In this document: positions 34,883 through 48,503 of the stretch, one piece after another | Numbering within the stretch: position 1 is the stretch's first letter | Layout: each line of letters begins with the position of its first letter | From: Pyrocephalus nanus | Taxonomy: Eukaryota > Chordata > Aves > Passeriformes > Tyrannidae | Assembly: GCA_038380795.1 (NCBI GenBank) | Contig: CM076279.1 | Coordinates: forward strand, 2,743,001-2,807,000 | Direction: 5' to 3' | DNA: 64,000 nucleotides | Position numbers and translations under genes: made by a program | The notes under the pieces: model-generated | Told to the model about the DNA's origin: nothing | Databases searched by the model: none | The model's input: the letters and a program-made list of their open reading frames with translations, nothing else

Positions 34883-36381
34883 ATCCCAAAACAAAAATGC
34901 AAAGAATGATTAATCACTGTGTCCTCCCTAATTGCAGGGACTCCTCCTTTGCTTTTCAGCACTCGTGAAGTCTCAATGAGCACAGCTCCACTCTCCCAAA
35001 ACCTCTGTGGGTCCAGATGTGCCCCTTCCTCCCTCAGCCAGCCTGGGACACTCTGGGCAAGGTCTAAAACCCAGGAACCAAACCAGCCAAAATGGGCAAT
35101 TTCCTTAAAATTTCCAATTCCTCCGGATTCTGCTGTAAGAGAAAATTTAACTGGAGCTTGAAATCTTCTGAAAACAATTCCTCCTCATGAGGAATCCAAT
35201 GATGCATCAACTGGTTCAGCGAAGATCAAGGCCTGAACATTTGTCTTTTCAGAAAATAATCCAACACGAGTATCTGCTGCTTTTCAGGCCACATCCTCCC
35301 TCCTTCCAGGCAGCGGGAACTTCGGCTCTTACTGTGCAAAGGACGCTGAAATATGGCTCCTCCAGATCTGGAGAAACAAGAATGCAATTTGATACAAATG
35401 TTCTCAAGTTCTTAAGCAAAGTAATGAACGCCATAAATCCCACGAGTTTGGCTCAGCTGAAAACAGTAACCGAGCAAGATCAGCTGAGCAAAGTCGTTTT
35501 GTCAAGTGGAACACCATGTTGTTCTCCGCTGAGGAAATACTGCTGGAGCACCTCCCCTGTCCTGACAGTTTCAATAAAACATAAATTGGTGGCATAGACA
35601 TCCTCTTTGTTTGTCTGTCTTGAGCTAGTAAAGCATCTGAGCCTCCAGAACATTTTTGCCTTGTTGTTTTACTAACCCAGGGGACCTCCAGCCCTGCCGA
35701 GCTCCGAGCTCCAAGTCCTTTTTTTTTTTTTTTCTTTCCCCCAAACCTGCATCCAAGTGGCCTCATTACTTCTGTGGCTTGTATTTCGATATCTTTCTTT
35801 TCTTAACCAAGATCTCCCACCTGGAAAATCCTCTGTTTGTAGTTAAGCCATCTGAGTCCATATAATTCATAGCTGCAAAGGAAGGGAAGGCAGGCAAAGC
35901 TTTTTGAAAAAAAAAAAAAAAAAACAAAACCAAAAAAAACCCCACCAGTGGGCTGCATATGGCAAGAACAGGATTCTTGGGATTAGGCGAGTTGGAGAGG
36001 AATAAAAGCTTTCACTGTCAACACCATGGAACAACCAGGAATGTTGTGGCTAAAAAATTCACGCTGTTCTCTCAACCTCCCCCTCTCCAGGGCTCTGCTA
36101 TTGTTCCAGCTGGGATTTGGAGGATCCCGGGCTTATTTTCTTCTCCTTCCAGATGACTCATTGCCGATGCCATCTTTGTTCCCTGAGCATTATTTCCCTC
36201 AGCTCTTGTCAGTGCTGTTCATTTATAGGCCCAAGAGGTTGGTGTTGCAGCAGGAGGGTTGTTCCCTCCGTGGGGTGATGGTGACAGGGGGGGACACCCC
36301 ACTGAACACCCCCTGAACTGGCAGTAACCAAACCCAAAGCAGCCCAGCTGCTCCCCAGGGCTGCTGGGCCAAAGCTGAAAA

Positions 36382-36440
36382 CACAGAATCCCAGAATATT
36401 CCGAGCTGGAAGGGACCCCCAGGGATCATCCAGTCCAACA
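36382..36440 (-). mobile_element. CR1 LINE tail fragment
   Basis: CACAGAATCCCAGAATATTCCGAGCTGGAAGGGACCC...GGGATCATCCAGTCCAAC is an inverted CR1 terminal segment. Confidence 0.9.
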
Positions 36441-38885
36441 CATGGGGTTAATTTCTGCCTCAGTCGATTCCTAACGCGCTATCAGGATAATTAAGCCTGA
36501 AATGAAGCAACTCTGACACCACCGCTGGAACACATTTATGCATTTCAGTTTTACATTCCAGAGCACGTGTTACCTTCCAGAGAATCCCTCCCATCCTGGG
36601 TGGGAAGGTTCCAGTGTCTGGCACAGGAGGTGCTGAGTGCTGACCAACGCCAGCGAGAGCTCCCAGAGCTCAGCAGCAGCAGGATCAGGCTCGAGATTTT
36701 CACACCCGCTGCGTGAACAAGAGGATCTTTATAGATAATCATCAGAAGCTCCTTTCACCATCACCATTTCCAAGAACAAAAAATCCAATCAGTGTCCCAA
36801 CTGCAAAACCAGCTGCCAGGTTTGCAAAGGGTCGGGAAGAGCCTGCCCAGCTTTGGGCAGGGCAGGAGACACCGGGAGGATTCCTGATGGGTGGCACTCG
36901 GGGGTGATCAAACTGACAACAAAATAGTACTTCAGAATTTAAAGGAAGGTAAAGATCACCATAAAGTTGGTCTTTTCCAATCTTTTTCTGCTCCATCCAG
37001 GCCCCTCATCATTTAGAAAGAGAGTGGGACAGTTCACTGATGGAACAGGCAGCGCTGGGAGCCCGCTCTAGAGATGAGGTGTCTGTGCTCAGCTCTTCTG
37101 TCATCTGCTGGCTCCTCCATCCATTCCCATTTCTCCTTTTTTTTTTTTTTGGATTCCCTGCTTTAAGTTCCAGCCTCTCTGTCCCTTGTAGTCCCACTTT
37201 AACCTCTTCTGAAAGAACAACATTCCCTTAATTGATAATATGCCAGCAAACCACAGACACTCCAAAATGAGGAGCTGCTCTCTTAAAAGAAAGATCTTTT
37301 TCTCATTCACTATTATTTAAGACGAAGAGCAAGAAAACTGACATTTTAAAATGCTCTCTAATTCCTGCACACTGGCATATGTTTCTATTCTCTTTTGGTA
37401 ACAATCCTCCTTTTCCTTTTAACTCGTTGTTCTGTACTTTCTGTTTGCTGTCTTTCACCTCATTCCAGTAATTCATTCTCTTCTATAAAGTAGGTGTATA
37501 TTTGTGTATTTTCCAGTTGTGTCTGATTACCAAAGCTAACATTTGATCACTGACTTCCACACGTACATCATCATCATCATCCACTCTTTTCCCTTTGACA
37601 GTTGCACAGTTGGTGAGAGCCTTCTCTCCCACAGTTCCTGCCATATGGAGCTCCTGGGAACTTTCAACTCCATTGATTTCCAGCTCCTTTCAAATCCCAC
37701 CTGCAAAGCTGTTTTTCTGTGCTTGAATCTCAGCTTCTATCTCCTTCTGCTAATAGGAAACTTCTTGCTATACAGAAACATATATTCATTTTAATTCTCT
37801 TTCCTTTCATGGGCAGCCATTAAAGAAAATGCTAGACAAATTATAAAATGTGTCAAGTGCAAAATCATGATTTATTCTAACAATCCCAGTCTTAATTAAA
37901 AACTGGGGGCCACTTTTGCATCAAAGTGATAAATGAATAAATCAATGGGATTGTGTATTTGGTGGACACAAACCAATGTAAAAAGTGGTAGAATTGGGCT
38001 CCAAATAATGCCTGTGGTCATTTTATTGTACCTTAATCCATAATGTCCTATTCCTGGAAGTGTTTAAAGACAATTAGGAAAGCCTCTGTTGGGAAGGCTG
38101 AATTGAGTCTAAGAACACCCTCAGAACTGGATGCTGTGGTCTGTGTGCACCAAACAGCCAGAGCAACGAGCTCACAGTCACATCACCTTCTTCACTGTTC
38201 CTCTGTGGCTCTCCAACGTCTTCTTTTCCATGGAAATATTTTAAGTTTGAAATTTATCCACCAGAAGTAGTTAGGAAAGGCATCTTCTATTGTGCAGAGG
38301 TGGAACCACCCAGTTTTCAGGTGCCAGCCTGTGGGCAGCTACATCTCTCTGCCCCTTGGCTCCTGCATTTTTCACAAGATATGAAATGTTTTATGGGAGG
38401 AAAACAGCTGGAACACACAGGTCCCTCCTGACCCCAGTGCTGAGGGTATCAGCAGAGCAATGGATGGAGGAGATGATAGAAGGTCCCTCCTCAGCCTCCC
38501 AGAACCTCAGGAAAACAAACACTCTTCAAGCCCATCCTCTCCGATCCGTGCTGGTCGCACACAGAAACTGCAGCAACTCTTTCAGTGGGACAATATTTGG
38601 TGCTGCTGCCCTTGAAAGTCACAGTGGAAACTTCTTGGTTCTCAGTTTCCAAAGTGCTCCTCGGCTCGGCGTGAAACAAAGGCTGCCTCCGTCCTGCTCA
38701 CCTGCAGCTGGACACAAAGCCAACCTGGACTTTTAAATACATAACCTAGAGCTTATTTGCCTGATTTTGGGTGACTGCAACACGTCCTGAGAAAGACAAC
38801 ACCTTGAGAAAGTCTGGGAATTCCAGGCAGGGGCCCCAGATTGTTGTCTGATGGCATTTAAAACATTTTGATACCTTTAAAAATT

Positions 38886-38980
38886 GTAGAATTACAGGAT
38901 GTTTCGGGTTGGAAGTGACCTTAAAGATCATCTCATTCCAATCCTGCTGCCATGGGCAGGGAAACCTTCCACTAGATAAT
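38886..38980 (-). mobile_element. CR1 LINE 3' fragment
   Basis: AGAATTACAGGATG, GGTTGGAAGTGACCTTAAAGATCATC and GGGAAACCTTCCACTAG in inverted order and orientation. Confidence 0.92.
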
Positions 38981-40435
38981 GTTTCTGAGGAGAAATAAGG
39001 ACCAAAAGCCCTAAACTAAAGGGATAATAGTACTCAAGTGTTCCAGCCATCAGATTAAGAACTACTTGGGGCTCACACCGTGGACATCACTGTGTGTTAC
39101 TCATCTGTGTCTCACTGATTCCTTGCTCACAGCTCCACAAATCCTCTGGCAAGCAGCTCAATTCCCAGCAAGGAGAAGGTGTGGCAAACCTTAGAAGTTC
39201 TCCGTGCTACACAGCAACTAAAATTTCAGAAGGATGCATCACAGCATTCATCTGAGAACAAATATATTTAGTTGGCATGGAAACAGTAAGTTGGGCTGAG
39301 TGGGGTAAATATCCAGCAGTCATGAAAAATTGAGCAAGTCAGGATAATAAACATTAAAAATGAACACTGGCTGAATGCTTTTGAATCATGGCTCTTTTAC
39401 AATTATCACTCCTGTTTTCATTTGAACATGAGTGAAATCCACTTAAACTAAGCTGTTCCATTTTATGCCAAATACTTCTACAACATCCTCATTCAGATAA
39501 CTCCTTTCTCACTTTTTTATAATCTATTTGAGGAAAAAGAAATTAAAGGGCTGGAAACCTCCATTGCTATTCTCCTTCATTTCCTCAGCAATATTAATGA
39601 ATTGAAAATAATTGATTTTCTGTCTCAGAGAATCTCTTATTCATGAGTTGACTGCTTGAAGGAGTATGGTTGGAGTATCTATAGTGGTGCTACTTCAGTT
39701 TTTTGCAAACACAAGGAACTTTTCCCTCCTCTATTATCCCCAAATTTACATCATACTCAATCCACCCCAATAGCTAACACATTAGAACAAGGAATGAAAG
39801 AATAGGGCTTTTTTTTCTGAGAATATTCTTGCCTGTATTTCTCAAAAGCAGCTTTTCAGTAAACTGAGTTGAGGTGATTACCCTTAACAAAAAGGGAATT
39901 TGAAGTTAAATTAGGAATGTTTAAGAAACCTAGGTAGTAAAGCAAAAAAAGAACACTACCATGAATTTTTATACAGGCCCCAATTCAGCAAAATTTGTTG
40001 CATATGCCTAAACTCCTGAATTCATTAAGGACATGCTTAAGCTCTCACTGATGTGTGTCATTTTTAATTACTCACTCACAGTATGGAAAGTCTCCTGTAT
40101 GAACAATTGAGATTTTTTTAGCTCTGACTGACAAATGCACAAAGCCACGTGACTCAAGGGAAACATTTTTAGTAGGATGAAAGATATTCCTGTCAGAATT
40201 AGATCCAGACACGTATCAGGGACAGCCAAGGGATACACTCACTCCAAGGGGACACGATAAGGAACACAACCTAAATGGGATCACTCGACAGGAAGCTGAT
40301 ATCCAGAGTTATGTAGGACTGAGATATAAGAAACTTCCGTCCTGCTTTTAAAGGAAATGGTTTGGACACACCCAAATTTCCTAGAAACATTTCCAGACTG
40401 TTTTAACTGTCTTGGGACTATTTATTAAAAAAAAA

Positions 40436-40438
<3 letters not shown>

Positions 40439-40485
<47 letters not shown>
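40439..40485. repeat. (TA)n microsatellite, about 23 units
   Basis: Pure alternating TA, the longest dinucleotide repeat in the window, within the CEP112 intron. Confidence 0.97.
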
Positions 40486-40489
<4 letters not shown>

Positions 40490-43111
40490 TGAGTTACACT
40501 TCATTTGCTGCCAGTTTGCCACTTTCCATGAATACCATTATATGTCTCAAGAAGGTGGACATCTAAATTTTGAAGGAAACATCCAACAGTTTGACATGGG
40601 GGAAGATGATGCAGCTCTGAGACTCCAATCCCAAAACGCAGCATTACTGAACGAATGGATCGTTGTCCTGGAAAACCAGGACAGAGGCAGGACAACCTTT
40701 CATGGAAAAAATAAAAATTAAAAAGTCCCCAGCACTTCTAAAAATGTGATTGATTGGAACTCATCGTCCAGAGAACGCTGCACAACACAGACACAACGTG
40801 ATTGCACCTACTCACACTGAGAGGGGATAGAGAAAGGAAACAGGAGAAAACACAAGTTCATCCAGGAACATGAAGATTGGGAATGGAAAAGCTCCATAAA
40901 AACAGCTGCTCCTCTCCAACTGCACACTCGGCTCTACACAGAGTCCAACGCACTTTCCCCCTTTTATTTATGGGACAGTTTGTCTCTGTCTCCCTGGATA
41001 ATTACAATAATGAAAGGTTAAGTCTGTGTGATCACCAGAGGGTCACTGTAGCAAAGAGTTAAAGCTCTGCAGCTCTGTCAGTCACTCTTGGGGACTGAAG
41101 AGTTATAAGGACATTGCACTGAAAAAAGGGCCAACATGGAGCACTAAGATACCACCCAACAAGCCATAACGAGAAACAGCTTTTTTATTTTTAATTAAAA
41201 GCACAACAAAATGTTTTTTCATGTCTCATTCATTTGTTTGTTGTTGTTATAGAATCAAAACACAAGATTTTTTTTCCTTTTAATGAAAAACAGAAGCTGT
41301 TTAACCCTCTCCCCTCCTTATTTATAGACATGTAAAAGCTCAGGAAAAGTGGCTTTTGTAACAGTGCCAGCACAAATCTCCATGTTTTATGCAGTTCTGA
41401 TTCAGGCAATGTTTGGTAAAAGCAGAAAACAAGTTACTGCCTTGAATATTTCAACTCCCTGATCAGCTGATGAGTCGTTAACTACTGTTAACACTTGATG
41501 AACATGTTTACAGGTGCCCTGGCCAAACATAATCCCTGCAAACATGTCAGAGCTGTCACTCTTGCACTTTTCTTCTGGAGAGATAAGCAGAACTAATGAA
41601 TTAACTGGTCGTGGAGAAGACACACTGACAAATTGCAAAATGTTTGCCTGCAAAATAGACCAAAGCCACCTAAACAAAACCATCCTCAGTGGCTCCAGTT
41701 CTCCAGAAAGTCCCAGTGGATGAATGGCAGGGCCAAGACCACTGACGAACTTGGATATGAGTGTTACCAAACCCTGCCAACACAACCTTGCAGGAAAAGC
41801 TCAGAGATGGACAGGAAACTGAAATTTAAATAACATTTCTGTTCTATCAGACTGGGGAACCACATGTTACTGGCTGAGCTAGTCCTTCATTAATTTAGTG
41901 TGGACAGGATGGTTCTGTAGGTTGGTTTGGAGCAGATGCTGAGGAAGAGAAAACCCTGAAGGCAGAAAGGGGGGACCACACTGTGGTTCTGCACGTCAGG
42001 CCCTCTACCTCTGTATCTCACAAGTAATTTTTTTTATTTATTCTTCTGGATCCTCTCTCAAAATGGGTCAGAAAACACCAAAGAAAAACACAAAAAATTG
42101 AGAGATTTGGCAGAGGATGTCCCTCATATGTGCAGCCAGTGCTGCTCCCTGGGAAGGACAACCATGCCTTAAAGAGCTAATTGTCCTACTCCTTTTCCAG
42201 GAGACTCTGAAGCCAAAATGTAGGCCAACTCACTACACCAAATTCCTCATCTGCTAAAGATGAACCTGGCCCAACATCTGGATCTGGGAGGCAGAGGGGG
42301 AAGAGAATGGAACAGTTAATTATCAACAGTCCGGAAATATGTGAATGTAAACACCAAGGGGGAAAGAGGATTCCCATGTGCAAGTAGGACAACAACAACC
42401 ACAGAAAAAATAAATGAAATTACTGATTATTAGTCTTCTACAACCATCCCAACTTATTATTCCTGCAGGTACGGAGTTAGAAATGCTTTATGTAGGATAT
42501 AAGCTATTGATACTGTTTACTCAGCACCAAATAAAGTTCTCAAATGCTGCAAAACCTGATTTGTATTAGAAATCTATGAGTTCCTGACTCAGACATTCAT
42601 CACCTGTATACTTGCCTGAATATTTCAATTTAATCTGGTTTGAATGCAGATCATTGACCTTCTGTTCCAAAACTAGTCTGTAAACAATATACACTATTTT
42701 GCTCAAAGCACACTAAATCTCTGATTTCACTGAAAGTGTCTAGAAAAATTTCAGCACTATTAATCATATGAAATTGTTTACAGACAACATGTTAGGACAA
42801 TGAATGCAGAAGATCAGGGATAAAGATTATTTTTAGCTCAGATACCATCCAATTATAATTCTCTTCATACAAACCATTAAACAACAGGTTTGAATAGTCT
42901 CAGCAACCTCTGTTAAAACAGTACAGACAGTTGAAAACAGTCAGTACAAAATAAATGCATCATTTAGCAGCCAGAATAGCTGAAATACCAACTTGCAATT
43001 GGAGAGCAGGAGATAAGTATTTGCCTGAAGGGTTCAGACAGTTTAATTCTCTTTTATTACCAACAAAACAGAGAAGAAAGCCGGCTGACAAATCTGCAGG
43101 GAAATATGTGC

Positions 43112-43135
43112 TTTTTTTTTTTTTTTTTTTTTTTT
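43112..43135. repeat. T24 homopolymer next to CEP112 exon
   Basis: A run of about 24 T, 82 bases left of the 43.2 kb exon. It reads as poly(A) in the sense-strand intron. Confidence 0.95.
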
Positions 43136-43216
43136 GCTTTGAAGGAAGGTATTATTTTTAACCATGGAGGCTCCTTGCCCAAGGGAAGGGGATGGGGAGG
43201 GGACAGCACCCAGTAC

Positions 43217-43306
43217 CTGCTCCTGGGCCTTCAGCTCGTGGCGCTGCAGGTTCCTCTCGGCCGCGTACACCTGACTGCGGTAATTCTCCAGCTCGTCCTG
43301 CAAGGC
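43217..43306 (-). CDS. CEP112: CEP112 coiled-coil exon (third from the end)
   Basis: Seen: 90 bases, 30 codons, phase 0 at both ends. The acceptor is TGTCGTTGCAG (AG at 43308-43307) and the donor CAG|GTACTG (GT at 43216-43215). The peptide begins ALQDELENYRSQVYAAE and ends RHELKAQEQ: pure coiled coil, no proline or glycine. It joins in frame to LINVREEY in the 30.2 kb exon. GC and CpG content are clearly higher than in the surrounding intron, as expected of a conserved exon. CEP112 localises to the centrosome; its molecular role is poorly known. The gene extends beyond the right edge. Confidence 0.83.
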
Positions 43307-44528
43307 CTGCAACGACACCAAGGGATGCAAAAAACACACCCTGAGAAACGTGGGAAGGCAGGAGAGCTCAGGGGTCGTGTCACCCAGCCAGCTGATTGGG
43401 AAGGTGGTGCTCTGGGAGGGGGTGCTTCCGGCGGGACTCTGAGATGGGACAGAGCCACTCCGGCCACTCGCTGAGTTGATCTGCACAGGTAGGACCAGTG
43501 AGTGAACAGCAGTTATGTCTTAACAGTTCCACTTCATCATAATCTACAAGTATTCATACTAAAAATGTAATAAATACCTTCGATGACTGGGAGAGAAATG
43601 GAAGTATTGTGATTGCAACATCTGCACTTGCAAACGTCTCAGAGTTTTTCTGCCATCTTGTTCAACCTAGGGGCAGTTTTGCAGTGTACCAATAATTTTG
43701 CCTTTAAGCCAGAAGAATAATCCTCTCTCTCTGGAAAACAATGCCTGGAATTTGCAGTGAAAATGTATTCCATATTACTGGAATGGGATGCTGGCCGAGA
43801 CGAGGGGCTCCCCTCCCGCCCCGCAGTCAAGTCTAGCATATGATCCACAAATGAGTATAAATGGCAGTAAATAAAAGGAATATTATGATCATGTCACTTT
43901 ACCACAACTATCCAATCTTTATTTAGTTCAGAAGTAATCACTTCTAAACCAAGCCCATAAAATGCATGGACAAATTTGTTTTGTCATTATTGTTCTTCTT
44001 ATATATTTATTTTTATTACAGCAGTCACTCAGAGCCTTGATCTTTTTGTTATATGCTTAACAAAGGAACAGCGTGCCCCAAGGAACTGATAGCCTATGTT
44101 ATTTCTAACAGATACACACCAAACAAACAATACAAAGTTTCAAAGATTTTTTTTTTTCTTTTTTTTTTGAAAGTTTCCTTCTCATTGTTGGATGTTTGAA
44201 TACACGCTTAACATTTACTTACACATTTACTGAAAGCTTAGTGATGTTGTCAGCTTGAATAAAGGCATTGTTAACTGCAAGTGCTGACTCGAAGCAAAGT
44301 GCACAATGTGGAGGGGGGGGATTGACACCAACACAGAGGCGGCTGCAGCCTCAGAAAGGGAATATTTTGAGTTATCTTTTGTATGGCAGGAAATGGGGGC
44401 ATTGATACCCATCAGCAGGGAGAGGCAGGGCTGGACCTGGGAAGGGGCTCGTGCTGGAGATTCTGCTGCAAATGCCACTGAGGGAGCCTCCAGTGCTGCT
44501 TTTTAAAAAGCTGAGCTGCACCCTTGAA

Positions 44529-44770
44529 TTACAGAACCATTAAGGCTGGAAAAGACCTCCAAAATCACCAAGCCCAACCTCTGACCAATCCCACCATGCC
44601 CACTAAGCCACGTCCCAAAATGCCACGTCTGCTCGTTTTTTGAACACATCCAGGGTTGGGGACTCCATCAGTTCCCTGGGCAGCCCCTTCCAATGCCTGA
44701 CCACTCTTCCTGGGTAGAAATTTTTCCTAATAAACAACCTGACCCTCCCCTGGTGCCCCTGCCTCTCTCT
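44529..44770 (-). mobile_element. CR1 LINE 3' fragment
   Basis: It runs from ACAGAACCATTAAGGCTGGAAAAGACC through CAACCTCTGACC, ACACATCCAGGGTTGG, CAGCCCCTTCCAATGCCTGACCA and AATTTTTCCTAAT to CCTCCCCTGGTGC. It is an inverted copy and, at about 240 bases, the longest in the window. Confidence 0.94.
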
Positions 44771-47700
44771 TGAGAGGGCAGAGCAATGAGCCCACGGACT
44801 CAGGGCACTTTGCAGAACATGTCATATGGTTGATGTTTGCTTCCTCCAAGCAGGACACCCCTGAATAACTCAGGATCATCAGAAGTACTCGTGGGGGCAA
44901 AGATTTAACAGAAAAAAAGCCTTGCTCTTTTCCACAGCACCGAAATACTGTACTCTCCAATAATTTACAGGCTAGAATTGCTATTGAGATAAGATAAGAG
45001 GACTAGTTATGATAGATCTTGCACGCTGTTTTGAAGTCATGCCAGGCATTAACTTTAAAGTCTTATAGCTATAAGACTATTACATGTTCTGATGCCAAAA
45101 ATTGTAACCAGACCCAAGCATGAACTTCAAAATCTGCCCAGGGACTTTTACTCTATCGCAGCTTCTGAGCAATGTTGAAATCCAGGCTTTGAATATACAA
45201 CCCGTGTTCAGTACTCAACAAGTCTTGCAGTACCAGGAATTTGCATTAATATAATGAAATATATGTGGGAATTATGTGTGAACTGCAGGCTTTTTGTTTT
45301 CTTTTTGTACATCTGCTCCTGTGAGGTAAAACACAAACAAGCACACTCGGATTTAAAAGCTAAAAACGAGCAGGTCACGCGATGTAGAAATGCAATAAAG
45401 GAGCAGGGTCGTTCCACGTATCAGAAATATCACCAAAAACCCAATTAATTTGACAAAAGTGCTGCCATAAGCCCAAAGTGTCCAGACATAACCAGTCCAG
45501 GATGACTCTCGGGAACATTCCTGGAGCGTGTTTTGGATAAACTACACAGTATGACCCATCTTCTCCTGCTATTTCAGGATCAGCTTTTAACAGTGAAAAA
45601 TAGGGAGGGAGGAAACCTTGCCCCACATCAGTCATCCTTTCCCTTGTTCCCCAGACCAAGTTTGACTCTTTCACAGGACTTTGAAGTCAGCCAAGAGATA
45701 GGATGTGTGTGTCCAAATGAATGTGCTTACATACAAACATATTTGTGTCCAAGAACAGATTCACATCACACCCAGCACACAGATCTGCGAGTCCTGAGCA
45801 CAGAACAGCATCTCAAACTGTTCCTGCCTAAAGACAGCAACCACATGGTGGCAAAGACAACTGGTGCCCTGCTCTCCCCTCCCTTCACTTCTCCCTTTTT
45901 ACTTTCCTTCTTTACGACAAACGTGTTCTTCAGAGGATAAAACGAGCAGTTCCTTTAAATCTGAGGGCCTGCAATGCATCTGCAAGTGATTTCATTTGGG
46001 AAATTCGGATAGCACAGCCTTTGTTGGGTTCACCTACTCGAGACAGCGTTTGCCAGCAAAGAGCACACGTGTTTTATTTCATTATGAAGGCAGAAAACGT
46101 CTTCAATTTAGAAATAAGGTATTTTTACTATGGCATGTAAGTGTAGCAAACTATCAAGTCTTACAGTCATCTATTCACCAGTTGTCCAGACCAGAACACA
46201 CTGTGAGCTCACAGACTTTTCCAATCACACCATAACTGCCTGTTGGCAGGTTTTGTACTGAAACGGCAAAAAAACTCCAACTAACTCCTCAGATAATCAC
46301 AAATACCTCTAACTAGACCCTTTTTGGACTATTGCTGCATTGCACACATTCCATGAGTAATTAATGTTCATTTGGGTATTCCAGCTTTTCTATCAGCGCA
46401 ATGACAAGAAAAGTAAAACCTAAAGATCAGCGTTTGATCAAAGCTGTGCCAAAAAAGAAAAAGTTTTAACATCAAAATCTCATGGTTGCTGTAGATTCCT
46501 GCATATGATTAAGCTCTGAAAGGAATAATTAGAACTAAGCAAGTTTGTTGCCCATTAATTTTCTAGGAGGAATCATGATGGATGTCACAGATAATGCACC
46601 TTTTTGGAGATCCCACTGAAAATTCTCTCTGTTATCCAAAAGCTTCATATGCAGTGGCCAGAGCCTGAATGCTGATGGCTATTCCTGAAGCTCCCAGCAC
46701 CCTCCAATCTCCTTCTCAATCAGACAGGGAAGCTTTTGCCACGTAGAAAACTCTTAAAAACAGAAGAGAACTTACCCCAGAACATCTCTTTTTGTAAAAC
46801 TAACCAATGCATTTTTTATTCTGCAGCTTCAAAATGTCACTTTCTGCCCCAAGAGTAACAGAATTTATGATTATTAACTGCTGAGATGAAGAAAAAGGGA
46901 TTAAAAAATAAAAGTCCAGGCCAGTTTTTAAGTGTCAGAGGTTTTGGATTTTTTTCCCTGAATGGAAAACAAAACTTATTTAGTTAAATTTTTCCAGGTA
47001 CAGAATGAATCCCTGTCCCTCAGCTGTGCTAACTTGACTTGCATCACTGTTACACAGTATTTTTTTTTTCAGTTAAACGGGCTTCCAAATGCCATGTAAA
47101 CATGTTTGCTGTTGAATGGCTACACCATACCTGACCTTGGAAGTGCTTTGTGTTGGCCAGAGAACAAAGAAATGAAATGTTTTGCTTTCCAGCCCAGATA
47201 TCCTACACTTTGAAAAGCTCTTAAAAATGTAAATGAGATAATAAGCTCCACTGCAACAATGTGGGTGAATTACAGCTGTAGAAAGGGAACATTCATTTGA
47301 TTTATTTCTAAAAATGGAAAGGATCCTAAAATAAAATCATATTGTTTTGGTCTCACACAGCATTGGGAGGCACGAGAAGGATGGAAGAGAAGAGTCATGG
47401 CTTGGAGAACACAACACTGGAATATCACAGGCTGGTTTGGGGAGCTGAAGTGGAGTTTGTGGACGAGTCCATCACAGTCACTGTGGAACACGAGAGGTTG
47501 GGGACCAGCTGATGTAGAAGGAGAGAAGAACATCCCAAACTGCAGCTCTGGGTAGGCACTCTTCCCCTCCTACTATTCTATTGTGGGTTGATTATCACCA
47601 GCAAAAGGTTTAATGAAGTTTTATTTCAGCCCCAGCTCTGCTCGTGGGAGGTTGGAGCCCTTTGGGAGCAGCACACGTGGAGTTGGTGCACGTGGAGCTG

Positions 47701-48485
47701 GGAGTGTGGCTCCCAGGGGTGGTGGGATGATGCAGAGGACCAGAAGAATTCAGGGGGATACCTGGGGGAGACTGAGACTGTGAAAAAGGGTGTTTTATAA
47801 CAAAAAACCCAACTTGTAAAGCATATACTTTTGACAAGGAGCCCTAGAGAGACAAAGAGGTTCAGTGCCAGCATGGCCAAATCCCTGCTGGAGGCAGGAA
47901 TGAACTTTTGGTGTTTGTTGCAGGGCTTAACCTAAATCAGCTAAAAGCTGGGAAGAGAAAGAGTCCTAAGAACCACAGGAATAAGTATGAAATGGGAATG
48001 TGGATTTAGTCTCTAATATATGAAAACTGATTTGACTATCCTTTAACCACAGAATATTTTGCAAAAGAAGGGTTGGATTCCCTGACAGAGAATTCAGTTC
48101 TTGAGAATTACATACACAGAAATAATTACTATTTTTAATTTCTTGCTATTGATTATTAGTGTGAAGATACTGTATTTACAAAGGTGTGATGTTTTTGCTT
48201 CTTCAACCTGAAATATTTTCCCACTTTTGCTGTGCTCCTGAGAGTAGACAGGACTTGATTCCTGATTCCATCACACCAATGGCAAGTCTGGGGTCACAGT
48301 CATTTACCTCTCTGGCCTGAGGGTTAAATAAGTAAGTGGCAAGTCCAAAGAAAAGAAAAACTTCTAAAAAACATTAAATACCAATGTATTTGAAACAGAG
48401 AGTGCCAGCAGGAAAGTCTCTGCTCAACCTGATCAGATCATGCCAGATAATGGCAGAGACTTTTTCTGATATCAATATATAATTT

Positions 48486-48503
48486 TATATATATATATAT
48501 ATA
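48486..48503. repeat. (TA)n microsatellite
   Basis: About nine TA units. Confidence 0.9.

Larger units (their letters stand above)
30298..43216 (-). other. CEP112: CEP112 intron, 12.9 kb
   Basis: Bounded by the donor at 43216-43215 and the acceptor at 30299-30298. It contains three CR1 fragments, simple repeats and some motif-rich unique stretches (31.6-32.1 kb, 35.2-35.6 kb). I recognise no further coding exon in it. Since the two flanking exons join in phase 0, none is required. Confidence 0.75.

Noticed and set aside
30196..43306. Ankyrin/coiled-coil proteins UACA or RAI14 as the identity of the exons
   Set aside because: Their C-termini as I recall them lack LKGLMP and ELEDTI, their coiled coil is in one giant exon, and the AXIN2 neighbour points to CEP112.
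46756..46820. Minus-strand 44-base frame between AG and GTAAGT near 46,775-46,818
   Set aside because: The peptide (IKNALVSFTKRDVLG) is not coiled coil and its phase does not fit the next exon; probably chance.
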